This document shows, piece by piece, positions 1 through 8,617 of a DNA stretch of 13,650 bases. The DNA is from an uncultured Lachnospiraceae bacterium (GTDB lineage: Bacteria > Bacillota > Clostridia > Lachnospirales > Lachnospiraceae). How positions within the stretch are numbered: position 1 is the first letter of the stretch; every line of letters begins with the position of its first letter. The stretch spans positions 1-13,650 of the forward strand of contig CAJTYN010000073.1 in NCBI GenBank assembly GCA_910584115.1. The letters run 5' to 3'. The position numbers were made by a program, and so were the translations under genes. A model generated the notes under the pieces. It was not told the origin of the DNA. It searched no databases and saw nothing but the letters and a program-made list of their open reading frames with translations.

Positions 1-892
1 CTTTACTATAAAAAAACACATAATTCGCCTGGGAGTCATACAGGCGGAATCCTAAGTCCGCCAGCCCTTTTCGCAGATATTCCCGCTCTTCCCAGATCAG
101 GCGCCGCCCCTCGTCCACGTACGCCTCTTCTTTTAAGGCCGCCACGCCCGCCGCCTGGGCCAGGGAGGACACGTTCCAGGGCTGGGTGACCATCTCCATC
201 TCATCGAGCAGCTCCTGATCCGCGGACAGGCCGTACCCCAGCCGGATCCCGGCCATGGCATAGCGCTTCGTAAATGCCTTCAGGATGAAGAGCGCGGGGT
301 GATCCCTCAGATATGCCCTCATCGTATACTGCTCCCGCTCCCGTATGAAATCATTAAAGCATTCATCCAGCACCAATCGGCTGCCCGCTCTCTCACATGC
401 CTCCAGGATGCGGATCAGCAGCCCGCTCGGCGTGAGGACGCCTGTGGGATTGTTGGGATTGCATAGGAATACGATGTCGGGCCGTTTGTCTTCGATCGCA
501 CGGATAAATCCCTCGTCGATGCGAAAACCCTTCTCTTCTTCCAAAAACACATGCTCCACCGGACAGCCCACGCTGGTGAGCGCCTGTTCGTACTCCGCGA
601 ACGTGGGCGCTGCCACCAGGGCTTTTCGCGGCCTGAGTGCCAGGCAGAGGGAGAAGATCACCTCCGCCGCCCCGTTTCCCAGATAGAGCATCTCCGGACC
701 GACGCCCTCATAGGCGGACAGCGCCTCCCGCAGCTTCTGGCAGCGGACATCCGGATAATCCGCCATCTGCTCCGCACTCTCTGCCGCCGCCCGGATCACG
801 CTCTCTGGCGTGCCTAAGGGATTGCAGTTGGCGGAAAAATCGATGCAGCCTTTATAACGGTACACGTCCCCTCCGTGCTGATGTTTTTTCAT
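1..892 (-). CDS. cobD: L-threonine-O-3-phosphate decarboxylase (CobD), 3' end outside the window
   Basis: A PLP-dependent fold-type I enzyme of the histidinol-phosphate aminotransferase family. In the cobalamin pathway it decarboxylates L-threonine phosphate to (R)-1-amino-2-propanol phosphate, the linker attached by CbiB. I translated 297 codons without a stop before the left edge. Visible features are an N-terminal FSANCNPLG (19-27), NPNNPTGV (145-152), an Asp in LVLDE (173-177) that should contact the PLP nitrogen, the probable PLP lysine K209 in FTKRYAMAGIRLGYG, and ANYVFF (289-294). Full-length CobD is about 360 residues, so roughly 60 to 70 are missing here. The ATG at 892-890 overlaps the cbiB stop as ATGA. 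The sequence alone could also fit a histidinol-phosphate aminotransferase; the position directly after cbiB decides for CobD. Confidence 0.9.
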   Translation of the reverse strand, partial: MKKHQHGGDVYRYKGCIDFSANCNPLGTPESVIRAAAESAEQMADYPDVRCQKLREALSAYEGVGPEMLYLGNGAAEVIFSLCLALRPRKALVAAPTFAEYEQALTSVGCPVEHVFLEEEKGFRIDEGFIRAIEDKRPDIVFLCNPNNPTGVLTPSGLLIRILEACERAGSRLVLDECFNDFIREREQYTMRAYLRDHPALFILKAFTKRYAMAGIRLGYGLSADQELLDEMEMVTQPWNVSSLAQAAGVAALKEEAYVDEGRRLIWEEREYLRKGLADLGFRLYDSQANYVFFYSK

Positions 893-1875
893 AAAGCCAT
901 CGTCACCCCCATCCTCACCAGCGTAAAGCACGCCGTCGCCAAAAATGCCGTCACATACATCAGGCGGTCCATCCGCGGGATATCCTCCGGCTCGATCGCC
1001 CGGTCTTTATCCCCGATCGCGGGTTTCTCATGCAGTTTCCCAAAATACCAGGCATCCCCCGCCAGCTGCAGGTGGAGCGCCCCCGCCGCCACGGATTCTG
1101 TCTGGGCCGAATTGGGACTGGCGTGGCGGAAACGGTCCCGCCGGAAGATCCGCCAGGCATTCTTTCCGTCCAGCCCGTCTATGAAGCTGGCCAGCACCAT
1201 CAGGAGCGCCGTGATCCTGGCGGGGATAAAGTTCGCCGCATCGTCAAGCCGCGCCGCACACCTCCCGAAATACAGATACCGGTCGTTCTTATAGCCCAGC
1301 ATGGAATCCATGGTGTTGATGGCTTTATATAAGAACATCCCCGGCACGCCCAGTATGATCAGATAGAACATCGGCGCCACCACGCCGTCGGACGTATTCT
1401 CGGCGATCGTCTCCACCGTGGCTTTCGCCACGCCCTCTTCAGACAGGGACTGTGTATCCCGCCCCACGATCATGGAGACTGCGCAGCGGGCTTTTTCAAG
1501 ATCCGGCTTGACCAGCTCCCCATAGACATTCATGCTCTCTTTTTTCAGAGAATGGGCCGCCAGGAGCTGCCAGCACCAGAAGATCTCCAGGACCACAGCC
1601 GCCTCGGGCCACGCCCTGCCCATCACGATGAGCGCCGCCAACGGGATGACATATGCGCAAAAGAGCATGAGCAGGACCAGGACGCCGCCCCAGATCATCT
1701 CCCGCCGGGGATGCTCCCCGGGCTCTTGGCAGCCTCCCAGGGCGCGCAGGGCTTTTTCCAGAAAAGCGATCCCGTCCCCGATCAGGCAGATCGGATGGTA
1801 GAGCCCCGCCGGATCCCCGAATAACAGATCCAGCAGGAAGCCCGCCGGTAAAACGATCAGATGTAAAGGATACAT
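889..1875 (-). CDS. cbiB: Adenosylcobinamide-phosphate synthase CbiB
   Basis: An integral membrane enzyme that joins aminopropanol phosphate (made by CobD, the next gene) to the f side chain of adenosylcobyric acid, giving adenosylcobinamide phosphate. The 328-residue product matches the usual family length of 300 to 330. It carries the family hallmarks DLLFGDP (16-22) and HPICLIG (27-33) at the N terminus. Further on are ARLDDAANFIPARIT, in the middle of the protein, and the C-terminal SPNSAQTESVAAGAL stretch. Several hydrophobic segments are evident, for example around residues 60-80 and in the LLMVLASFIDG region. The ATG lies 5 bases after the cbiA stop, with a purine-rich GGGCAGGCGG stretch inside the end of cbiA as a possible ribosome site. 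It overlaps cobD by 4 bases. Confidence 0.95.
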   Translation of the reverse strand: MYPLHLIVLPAGFLLDLLFGDPAGLYHPICLIGDGIAFLEKALRALGGCQEPGEHPRREMIWGGVLVLLMLFCAYVIPLAALIVMGRAWPEAAVVLEIFWCWQLLAAHSLKKESMNVYGELVKPDLEKARCAVSMIVGRDTQSLSEEGVAKATVETIAENTSDGVVAPMFYLIILGVPGMFLYKAINTMDSMLGYKNDRYLYFGRCAARLDDAANFIPARITALLMVLASFIDGLDGKNAWRIFRRDRFRHASPNSAQTESVAAGALHLQLAGDAWYFGKLHEKPAIGDKDRAIEPEDIPRMDRLMYVTAFLATACFTLVRMGVTMAL

Positions 1876-1880
1876 AAGCC

Positions 1881-3275
1881 CTACCGCCTGCCCTTTCTAT
1901 GTACATATTTAAGGCATTTCTCCAGGAATGCCTTCGCCACCCGGGGATTGCCGTAATAATGGAAATGGGGGAACCCGGCAAACATCCGGTCATTGCTGTG
2001 CATACACTCCCAGGAACGGCTGCTGGCCGGTTTTTTTGCCAGATAGTCCGTCCCGCAGTTGGGTGAGTCAAAATAATGGAACTCATGGGCCGGGATCTCG
2101 CCCACGTCCTGGCCGAAGACCCCTTCGACCCCCTGGGAGAGGCTGATATAGCCAAATCTGTGGTTCAGCTTCGGCGTCCTGTACGCACCGCCCGGGATCA
2201 CACCCACCATCTTGTGGGCGTTCCCCTCCATGTCCTCCATCGTCTCATGGAGATACATGAACCCGCCGCACTCGGCCATGCAGGGGATCCCGCCGGTGAT
2301 CTTCTTATAAATGCTCTTTTTCATGGATCTGTTCTTAGACAGGATCCTAGCGTGCAGCTCAGGATAACCGCCGTAGAACAAAAGCCCCGCCGCCTCCTTC
2401 GGCACTTCCTTATCCTTCAGCGGGGAAAAATATACGATCTTCGCTCCCATCTGCTCCAGCAGGCGGAGATTATCCTCATAAAAGAAACAGAACGCGTCAT
2501 CCCTGGCCACCGCGATCGTCACCGGTTCCGGCAGCCGCCAGGAAAAAGCCGGATCTTCCGATGAGAGGTCTGCTTCTTCCAGCTCCTCCGCCCCGTCCGC
2601 CAACTCCAGCAGACCGTCCATATCCATGGTCTTCTCCAGGATATTCGCCAGCCGTTTCAGCCGTTCCAGAAGATCCGGGATCTCCTCCGGCTTCACAAGC
2701 CCCAGATGGCGGCTGTCGATCACGCAGTCCTCCACCTTCGGCACGTAGCCCAAGACCTTCAGATGCAGTTTTTCTTCCAAAAGTCCTTTCATCCTCTGGT
2801 AGAGCATGGGCGAGAGCTGGTTCAGGATCACGCCCCGGATCATATTGTCCGCCTGGTATTCCAGGAAACCTTTCACATAAGCCGCGATCGAGACGCTCAT
2901 CCCCCTGCAGTCCAAGACCAGCACCACCGGTGTCTCAGTCATGCAGGACAGCTCATAGGCGCTGGCCTGGGTGGTGACGCCGCCCACCCCGTCATAAAAT
3001 CCCATCACGCCCTCCATCACGGCGATATCCGCGTCCCGCGCGTTTTCCCTCAGCAGATAACGGGTCACCGCCTCCCCTGTGAAAAAGGTATCCAGGTTCC
3101 TGGATCTGGTCCCCAGCACCCGGCTGTGGAACATGGGATCGATGTAATCCGGCCCGCATTTAAAGGAAGCGACTTTAAGCCCCCTCTCCTTAAGCGCCGC
3201 AAGGATCCCGCAGGTGATCAGGGTCTTCCCGCTGCCGCTGGCCCCGGCTCCGATCAGTATACGGGGTATCTTCAT
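1881..3275 (-). CDS. cbiA: Cobyrinic acid a,c-diamide synthase CbiA
   Basis: An ATP- and glutamine-dependent amidase that converts cobyrinic acid to its a,c-diamide. The N-terminal half is a dethiobiotin-synthetase-like ATPase with P-loop GAGASGSGKT (9-18) and FKCGPDYIDP (38-47). The C-terminal half is a class I glutamine amidotransferase (GATase_3 type), with nucleophile Cys336 in AECGGFMYL and a catalytic His in FPHFHYYGNP (about 435-444). The product is 464 residues, normal for the family. I chose the ATG at 3275 because AGGAGG lies 9 bases upstream (3285-3290) and the start overlaps the preceding stop as ATGA. A longer reading from a TTG at 3296 would lie upstream of this ribosome site and is unlikely. 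With the anaerobic genes around it, this is CbiA rather than the late aerobic CobB. Confidence 0.96.
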   Translation of the reverse strand: MKIPRILIGAGASGSGKTLITCGILAALKERGLKVASFKCGPDYIDPMFHSRVLGTRSRNLDTFFTGEAVTRYLLRENARDADIAVMEGVMGFYDGVGGVTTQASAYELSCMTETPVVLVLDCRGMSVSIAAYVKGFLEYQADNMIRGVILNQLSPMLYQRMKGLLEEKLHLKVLGYVPKVEDCVIDSRHLGLVKPEEIPDLLERLKRLANILEKTMDMDGLLELADGAEELEEADLSSEDPAFSWRLPEPVTIAVARDDAFCFFYEDNLRLLEQMGAKIVYFSPLKDKEVPKEAAGLLFYGGYPELHARILSKNRSMKKSIYKKITGGIPCMAECGGFMYLHETMEDMEGNAHKMVGVIPGGAYRTPKLNHRFGYISLSQGVEGVFGQDVGEIPAHEFHYFDSPNCGTDYLAKKPASSRSWECMHSNDRMFAGFPHFHYYGNPRVAKAFLEKCLKYVHRKGRR

Positions 3276-5296
3276 CGTGCTCTCCCTCCTGTACAAGAAA
3301 TGATATAGATGGGATTTTCGCCCATCATCATATGGTATCTGCCCAGCGTCTTTGCCCTGGATGCCATGACCTGCACCACCTCCACGTCTGTAAAAGGCAG
3401 GGCTTTCATGGCCTCCATGGATTCCTGCAGAGTCTCCAGGGTGATGCAGTTGATCACCAGGCGCACCTGGGCGTTCTTCTCCAAGATCCGCTCCAGGATC
3501 TCACGGAGGTTTCCAGAGGATCCGCCGATAAAGCAATGGGTGGGCGCCGGCAATCCCTCAAGGGCTTTTGGAGCCACCCCCTCCACCACTTCCAGGTTGT
3601 CACGGCCAAACTTCTGGGCGTTCTTTTTGATCAGGGCCACGGCCTGGGGCTGCTTCTCCACCGCGTAGACTCTTCCCTCAAAAGCCCGCAGGGCCATCTC
3701 CACAGAGAGGGAACCCGTCCCCGCGCCCACATCGTAGCAGACGGCATCCACGGGAAGCTCCAGCTTCGATAAGGATACTGTGCGCACCTCCTCCTTTGTC
3801 ATGGGCACGTTCTTCTCGTCTGCGGCATTCCGTATGAAGTCCCCGTCCCGGATACGCCCCAGATAGACGACGGGATCGGGATTTTCCGCATAAAAGACGC
3901 TCAATGGATCTCCTTCGTAGTCCACGAGCTCCCTCGCACAGGCAGAAAAGATCTTCTCCCGGGGATAGGACAGATGCTCGCCTACGTACAGACGGACGTC
4001 CCCCATGCCATAGGCGCACAGCTTCTGCGCCAGCGCCGAGATCCCCTGGGCTCTTCCCAGGATCCCGAAGGTGCCCGCGTGGGCGCGGATCTGATGGATC
4101 AGATTGCATTCCCTGCCGTGGGCGCTGACCAGCGCCGCCGTCTCCCAGCTCTTACCGATCTTTGCCATGAAATAATTCAATGAAGAGATCCCCGGCAGGG
4201 CCTGGATGACCGCCTCCGGCGGCAGTCCTTTCGCCAGCGTATCCATCAGGGAACGGCATCCGCTGTAAAAGCCCACGTCCCCGGAGAGGGCCACCGCCAC
4301 TTTTTCATATTCCGGATGCTTGAGCAGGTACGCTAAGATCTCATCGGCCCGGTATTCCCGCAGCACCTGCTGCCCCGGGCTTTTTGCCGCGTCCGCCATC
4401 CGGCCCGCGCCGACCAGAAGATCCGCCTCCTGACAGGCCCTCCGCCCGGCCAGGGTCATGGTGCCCGGATCGCCCATGCCGATCCCCACCAGCGCGATCC
4501 GTGGCCGATATGGGATCTGACAGATCTTCTGCAGTTTCCTCTTACACTCCCAGAGCGTGTCCCCCTGCTCCCGGACCGGACGTCCGATCACCACGAGCTG
4601 GGCGCCCCGGCGGATCGCCGCGTCCCATTTCTCCTGGAAGCCCCCGGCCTGGCCGGTGTCCTTCGTGACCAGATATCGGCAGTCCCACTGCGCCAGCATG
4701 GCCTCATCCATCGCCTGGGAAAAAGGCCCCTGCATGCAGATCAGGTGACTGCCCGTAAATCCCAGCTCGGCACAGGAAGCGACCACCGCGGGCAGGGAGA
4801 GCACCCGGGCATAGACCCGCTCGGTATAGTCTGTCAGACGGGTAAAAGCCGCCAGCTCCTTGCTCCCGGTGGTGACCAGGATATTTCCTGTCGTGCCCTC
4901 TAAGAGATCCACGGCCGCTTCGATGCTGTCCACATAGTGGACCTGACCGTTCTTATGGTCCTCGCCATCTTCTCCGTCCGCGCCCGCCGACTCGCGCACC
5001 ACCCGCAGATAAGGCGTCCCCGTTTCTTCACAGGCGCCCCGGATGTTGCTGCTCACCTGGGCCGCGTAAGGATGCGTGGCGTCCACCACATGGGTAAACC
5101 CTTTTTCTCTTAAGAAATCCTGGATCTCCCCTTTATCCATCCGGGTCCCGGAACAGCTAAAGCCCTCCCGCTCTTTGATCTTGCGGGCGCCGTACTCTGT
5201 GGCTGTACAGATATGCGCCTGGATCTCATTTTCATACAGATACTCTGCCAGGGCATACCCTTCTGCGGTTCCTGCGAATACGAGTATCTTACACAT
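3272..5296 (-). CDS. cbiJET: Triple-domain corrin enzyme: precorrin-6A reductase (CbiJ) fused to CbiE and CbiT
   Basis: A 674-residue fusion covering successive corrin steps. Residues 1-260 are CbiJ/CobK, an NADH-dependent cobalt-precorrin-6A reductase, with VFAGTAEG (6-13) and VVDATHPYAAQVS (70-82). Residues 265-485 are CbiE, a SAM-dependent methylase acting at C5, with VGIGMGDPG (270-278), LSGDVGFYSG (337-346) and ALPGISSLNYF (366-376). Residues 488-674 are CbiT, the C15 methylase and C12 side-chain decarboxylase, with a Rossmann SAM site YDVGAGTGSLSVEMA (521-535) and FIGGSSGNL (589-597). CbiE-CbiT fusions (CobL) are common; adding the reductase in front is less so. The reductase has an acidic Gly/Asp/Glu-rich insert at 104-113. 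The ATG overlaps the end of cbiH by 8 bases, and its ribosome site is weak, suggesting translational coupling. Confidence 0.95.
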   Translation of the reverse strand: MCKILVFAGTAEGYALAEYLYENEIQAHICTATEYGARKIKEREGFSCSGTRMDKGEIQDFLREKGFTHVVDATHPYAAQVSSNIRGACEETGTPYLRVVRESAGADGEDGEDHKNGQVHYVDSIEAAVDLLEGTTGNILVTTGSKELAAFTRLTDYTERVYARVLSLPAVVASCAELGFTGSHLICMQGPFSQAMDEAMLAQWDCRYLVTKDTGQAGGFQEKWDAAIRRGAQLVVIGRPVREQGDTLWECKRKLQKICQIPYRPRIALVGIGMGDPGTMTLAGRRACQEADLLVGAGRMADAAKSPGQQVLREYRADEILAYLLKHPEYEKVAVALSGDVGFYSGCRSLMDTLAKGLPPEAVIQALPGISSLNYFMAKIGKSWETAALVSAHGRECNLIHQIRAHAGTFGILGRAQGISALAQKLCAYGMGDVRLYVGEHLSYPREKIFSACARELVDYEGDPLSVFYAENPDPVVYLGRIRDGDFIRNAADEKNVPMTKEEVRTVSLSKLELPVDAVCYDVGAGTGSLSVEMALRAFEGRVYAVEKQPQAVALIKKNAQKFGRDNLEVVEGVAPKALEGLPAPTHCFIGGSSGNLREILERILEKNAQVRLVINCITLETLQESMEAMKALPFTDVEVVQVMASRAKTLGRYHMMMGENPIYIISCTGGRAR

Positions 5297-6020
5297 CTTT
5301 ATATCCCCGGGGCGTCACCATCCGGCCCCCGATCTCCATGGTCTGGGAATTTCCGATGAAGACCGTGGTGAACATATCCACAGACGTATCCCGCAGCTCC
5401 CGCAGCGTCATCAGATGGCTCTCTTCCCCCTCCCTTCCGATATTCCCCACGGTGGCGCACACGGTGTTCTCCGACTTAAAGCGCATCATCAGGTCGCAGG
5501 CTTTCTGCAGATAGTCGCTGCGCTTCTTGCTGGACGGATTGTACAGGCAGATGACAAGATCCGCCTCCGAAGCGTGCAGGAGCCGCGCCTCGATCTTCTC
5601 CCAGGGCGTCAGAAGGTCGCTCAAGCTGATCAGGCAGAAATCGTGGATCAAAGGCGCGCCCAATACCGCCGCGCCCGCCGTCGCCGCCGTCACGCCCGGC
5701 AGCACTTCCACCTGGATCTGGGGGTATTCCCGTCCCACTTCGTACATCAGCCCGGCCATGCCGTACACACCGGCATCCCCGCTGCAGATCATGGCCACCG
5801 ACTTGCCTTTGGACGCCTCCTCGAAGGCCATCTGACACCGCTGGACCTCTTTTCTCATCGGGGTGGTGAGAAATTCCTTCCCCGGGAAATGCTCTCTTAC
5901 CAGGTCCACATAGACTGTATAGCCGATGATCACATCGCTGTTCTTCAAGACTTCTGCCGCCCGGATCGTCATCTGGTCATAAGACCCGGGTCCGATGCCT
6001 ACCACATATATCTTACTCAT
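5289..6020 (-). CDS. cbiH: Cobalt-precorrin-3 C17-methyltransferase CbiH (ring contraction)
   Basis: A SAM-dependent tetrapyrrole methylase that methylates C17 and contracts the ring, making cobalt-precorrin-4. The 243-residue protein starts with YVVGIGPGSYDQMT (5-18). It has the second family motif GDAGVYGMAG (81-90), EVLPGVTAATAGAAVLGAP (105-123), and the CbiH/CobJ hallmark HDFCLISLSDLLTPW (126-140). A late segment, VFIGNSQT near residue 224, also fits the family. I chose the ATG at 6020 because AAAGGA lies about 8 bases upstream and the GIGPG motif then sits at the usual distance from the N terminus. The reading frame is open a further 57 bases upstream. It follows cbiG after 38 bases, the widest gap in the operon. 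Confidence 0.95.
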   Translation of the reverse strand: MSKIYVVGIGPGSYDQMTIRAAEVLKNSDVIIGYTVYVDLVREHFPGKEFLTTPMRKEVQRCQMAFEEASKGKSVAMICSGDAGVYGMAGLMYEVGREYPQIQVEVLPGVTAATAGAAVLGAPLIHDFCLISLSDLLTPWEKIEARLLHASEADLVICLYNPSSKKRSDYLQKACDLMMRFKSENTVCATVGNIGREGEESHLMTLRELRDTSVDMFTTVFIGNSQTMEIGGRMVTPRGYKDV

Positions 6021-6058
6021 AAGGAAATCCTTTCTTCTCTCGTATGCTCTCGTAAAGA

Positions 6059-7144
6059 TCAAAATACCGGACGCCACGTCCTCACGGCGAAAGCCACCGT
6101 GACCCCCTCCCGGGCCATTTTCCCCGCGATCAGACGTCCGCCGCTTGCGCGCACCGCGCTCCGCTCACACACATTGTCCACACCAGTGACGGACGATACA
6201 AAAGAGGAGGGCGTAAACTGCCCCTCCACCGCCCGCAGCTCCTCCGCCGAAAATGTCTCAAAGGGCAGTCCCCGCCCGCGGCAGTAGGCCACGAGCCCCG
6301 GCTCGTCTTTTTTCAGGTCGATGCTGGCGACGCCTGCGATGGCCTGCAGGCAGATCCCCGCCTGCTCCGCCGCGCGGGAGACTGCCTCCGCGATCTTCTC
6401 GTCGGAAGTCCCCCTCCTGCATCCGATCCCCGCCGTGACCACCCGCGGTATCAGCCGGAGCGTCTGCGCAAAGGGCTGCAGGTCCCGGCGGACCGTCACC
6501 GCGATCCCCAGCCTTGGCCTTTGTTCAAGGTCCGTATCATCATCCACCGGGACAAGACCCCGGGGCAGATCCCCCGTCCAGGGAAAGTCGCTGTAAACTC
6601 CCACCGTCTCCCCTTCCAGGAGCCGGGCCGAGATTTCTTTGGCGTATCTCATATCTGCGATGTGACAGCCGTTCTGTTTGGCGAACACATCCACGGCGAA
6701 AACGCCATTTAGATCCGTGGCCGTCGTCACCACCGGCTGCGCTCCCACGATCCGTGCCGCCATCAGCGCCAGATCGTTGCCCCCGCCGATGTGTCCGGAT
6801 AAGAGACTGATCGCGAACTGTGCCCTCTCATCCACCACCACCACCGCAGGGTCTGTGGTCTTATGACGTATGGACGGGGCGATGCTGCGCACTGCGATCC
6901 CGCAGGCGCCCACGAAGATCAGGGCGTCGGACCGAGAGAACTGCTCCCCCGTCCACTGCCCGATCGGCTCCTGGATCTTATGGATCTTATGAGTCCGCCC
7001 CGCGCCTCCCAGTTCTTCCATCTCTTCCATATACCGGCCTTTTCCAAATGCCTGCGCCTGCCAGCCCTCCTCCACGAGGCCCGCTCGCAGCCGCTCGCCT
7101 ACGTCTGCCCCCCTGCGGCTGAAACTGATGATCTTGACGGTCAT
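6059..7144 (-). CDS. cbiG: Cobalt-precorrin-5A hydrolase CbiG
   Basis: Opens the delta-lactone of cobalt-precorrin-5A and releases the two-carbon fragment as acetaldehyde. This step is specific to the anaerobic pathway. The 361-residue protein shows the CbiG N-terminal domain (1-110 with VGACGIAVRSIAP at 78-90), the middle domain (SGHIGGGNDLA at 116-126 and VVTTATDLNG at 138-147) and the C-terminal domain from about 233 (VTAGIGCRRGTS, later GVASIDLKKDEPGL and SSVTGVDNVCERSA). The ATG overlaps the cbiF stop as ATGA. A 9-base in-frame tandem duplication gives HKIHKI at 52-57, in a poorly conserved linker. Its presence marks the route as oxygen-independent. Confidence 0.95.
   Translation of the reverse strand: MTVKIISFSRRGADVGERLRAGLVEEGWQAQAFGKGRYMEEMEELGGAGRTHKIHKIQEPIGQWTGEQFSRSDALIFVGACGIAVRSIAPSIRHKTTDPAVVVVDERAQFAISLLSGHIGGGNDLALMAARIVGAQPVVTTATDLNGVFAVDVFAKQNGCHIADMRYAKEISARLLEGETVGVYSDFPWTGDLPRGLVPVDDDTDLEQRPRLGIAVTVRRDLQPFAQTLRLIPRVVTAGIGCRRGTSDEKIAEAVSRAAEQAGICLQAIAGVASIDLKKDEPGLVAYCRGRGLPFETFSAEELRAVEGQFTPSSFVSSVTGVDNVCERSAVRASGGRLIAGKMAREGVTVAFAVRTWRPVF
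6972..6989. repeat. 9-base tandem duplication inside cbiG
   Basis: TGGATCTTA occurs twice in direct succession (6972-6980 and 6981-6989). It is a whole number of codons and yields HKIHKI in the N-terminal linker of CbiG without breaking the frame. Confidence 0.85.
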
Positions 7145-7902
7145 CTCTCTTTCCCCACCCGGAACTCTGTCGTAAACTCCGGATGATACAATTTAGACCG
7201 CTCGTAGGAATTGCTGGACACCGCATCCCCGATAATCATAAGCGCGGTCTTCGTGATGTGGTGTTCCTTAGCCGTCTGCGCCAATGTTCCCACAGTACAG
7301 ATATGGGTCTGCTCGTCCTCCCAGGTAGCTTTATAGACGATCGCGGCCGGGGTGTCCTCCTTATATCCTCCGGCGATCAGCCGTTCACTCAGCTCCTCCA
7401 GCATGGACGTGCTCAAAAAGACCACCATCGTGGCCCGGTGGGCCGCGAACGACTCGATGCTCTCTTTATCCGGGACAGGCGTCCGGCCCGCCATACGGGT
7501 GATGATCACGCTCTGGGAGATCTCCGGCAGGGTGTATTCCAGATCCAGGGCCGCAGCCGCTCCGCAAAATGAGCTGACCCCCGGACAGGAGTCATATAAG
7601 ATCTGGTCTTCATCCAATGCGTCCATCTGTTCCCGGATCGCTCCATAGATACAGGGATCGCCTGTATGCAGGCGCACGGTCGTCTTCCCGTCCTGCTCCG
7701 CCTGGCGCATCACCGCCAGGACCTCCTCCAGGGTCATCTCGGCGCTGTTGTAGATGCTGCAGCCCTCTTTTGCATAGTCCAGAAGCTGGGGATTGACCAG
7801 GGAGCCCGCGTAGATGATCACATCCGCCTCCTCCAACAGTCTCTTTCCCCGCAGAGTGATCAGGTCCGGCGCTCCCGGCCCCGCTCCTACAAAATGTACC
7901 AT
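7141..7902 (-). CDS. cbiF: Cobalt-precorrin-4 C11-methyltransferase CbiF
   Basis: A SAM-dependent tetrapyrrole methylase that adds the C11 methyl group, giving cobalt-precorrin-5A, the substrate of CbiG encoded next. The 253 residues match the family. Motifs visible are HFVGAGPGAPDLIT (3-16), YAGSLV (31-36), the family signature HTGDPCIYGA (79-88), SCPGVSSFCGAAAAL (105-119) and the CbiF/CobM-type ITRMAGRTPVP (134-144). The last of these separates it from CbiH, CbiL and CbiE. AAAGGA lies 10 bases before the ATG. The gene begins 16 bases after cbiL and shares an ATGA overlap with cbiG. Confidence 0.96.
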   Translation of the reverse strand: MVHFVGAGPGAPDLITLRGKRLLEEADVIIYAGSLVNPQLLDYAKEGCSIYNSAEMTLEEVLAVMRQAEQDGKTTVRLHTGDPCIYGAIREQMDALDEDQILYDSCPGVSSFCGAAAALDLEYTLPEISQSVIITRMAGRTPVPDKESIESFAAHRATMVVFLSTSMLEELSERLIAGGYKEDTPAAIVYKATWEDEQTHICTVGTLAQTAKEHHITKTALMIIGDAVSSNSYERSKLYHPEFTTEFRVGKER

Positions 7903-7918
7903 ATCGTTCTTGTCCTTT

Positions 7919-8599
7919 CTATTCTTTTACGATGATCAGGGAATAATATCCGGCCTCTTCCGGGATCTCCTCCACGGAATCATAGATCTTCTCGTCTGCC
8001 ATCCCGCAGTTTTCCACCATCCGGCAGGCCGCCCCATGGGCGCGCAGAGTCTCTTTTACCTTGCCCATCTTCTTTCCGGCCTTCATCAATACTTTCGTGC
8101 CGGACAGCTTCAGGGCCTCCTCGATCGGATAAGACGCCGGGGCCACATGGAGGGGCTCCGCTTTTTCCACCAGACCCATGTTCAGCCGGGCAGCGGCCGC
8201 GCAGAATGATGTGATCCCGCTTATGATCTCCAGCGGATAGCCCAGGGCTTCTATGCGTTTGTGGATATAGATATATGTAGAATAGACGGTCGGATCGCCC
8301 AGGGTGAGAAAAGCCACCTGCTTTCCCGCTTCCAGATATCCGGCGATCACGGCCGTGCCTTTCGCATGGCTCTCCTCCAGCTTTTCTTTATCTTTTGTCA
8401 TGGGCATGGGGATCCCCACGATCTCCTTCGTATCCAGCTCGGGATACGCCCCTTTTACGATCTTATAGGCCACGCTCTCCTGGGGGACGTCCCCCGGGAC
8501 AGCGATCACCTGACTCTCCTTTATGATGCGCAGCGCTTTCAATGTGAGCAGTTCCGGGTCCCCCGGCCCTACACCGATCCCGTAAAGTTTCCCTTTCAT
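7919..8599 (-). CDS. cbiL: Cobalt-precorrin-2 C20-methyltransferase CbiL
   Basis: The SAM-dependent methylase that acts first after cobalt insertion, methylating C20 of cobalt-precorrin-2. At 226 residues it has the usual size. It shows LYGIGVGPGDPELLTLKA (5-22), LTLGDPTVYSTY (98-109), and a GITSFCAAAARLN segment typical of CbiL/CobI. I chose the ATG at 8599 because AAGGAGG (8605-8611) lies 5 bases upstream. A longer reading from an ATG at 8614 would add 5 residues and place the ribosome site inside the gene. It lies 18 bases after the cbiD stop. Confidence 0.95.
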   Translation of the reverse strand: MKGKLYGIGVGPGDPELLTLKALRIIKESQVIAVPGDVPQESVAYKIVKGAYPELDTKEIVGIPMPMTKDKEKLEESHAKGTAVIAGYLEAGKQVAFLTLGDPTVYSTYIYIHKRIEALGYPLEIISGITSFCAAAARLNMGLVEKAEPLHVAPASYPIEEALKLSGTKVLMKAGKKMGKVKETLRAHGAACRMVENCGMADEKIYDSVEEIPEEAGYYSLIIVKE

Positions 8600-8617
8600 C
8601 TGTGCCTCCTTCATCTT

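Noticed and set aside
889..892. cobD read as histidinol-phosphate aminotransferase hisC
   Set aside because: The folds are alike, but the ATGA overlap with cbiB in a cobalamin operon and the FTKRYAMAGIRLGYG region favour CobD.
1496..2155. 219-codon minus-strand frame across the cbiA/cbiB junction
   Set aside because: It is the wrong frame of cbiA and cbiB, rich in Arg, Gly, Ser and Pro, while both true frames give full-length family proteins.
5076..6287. 403-codon open frame on the plus strand, opposite cbiH and parts of cbiG and cbiJET
   Set aside because: The product is His/Arg/Pro/Gln-rich with no domain, and the opposite strand carries well-defined corrin enzymes. It is a GC-bias shadow.
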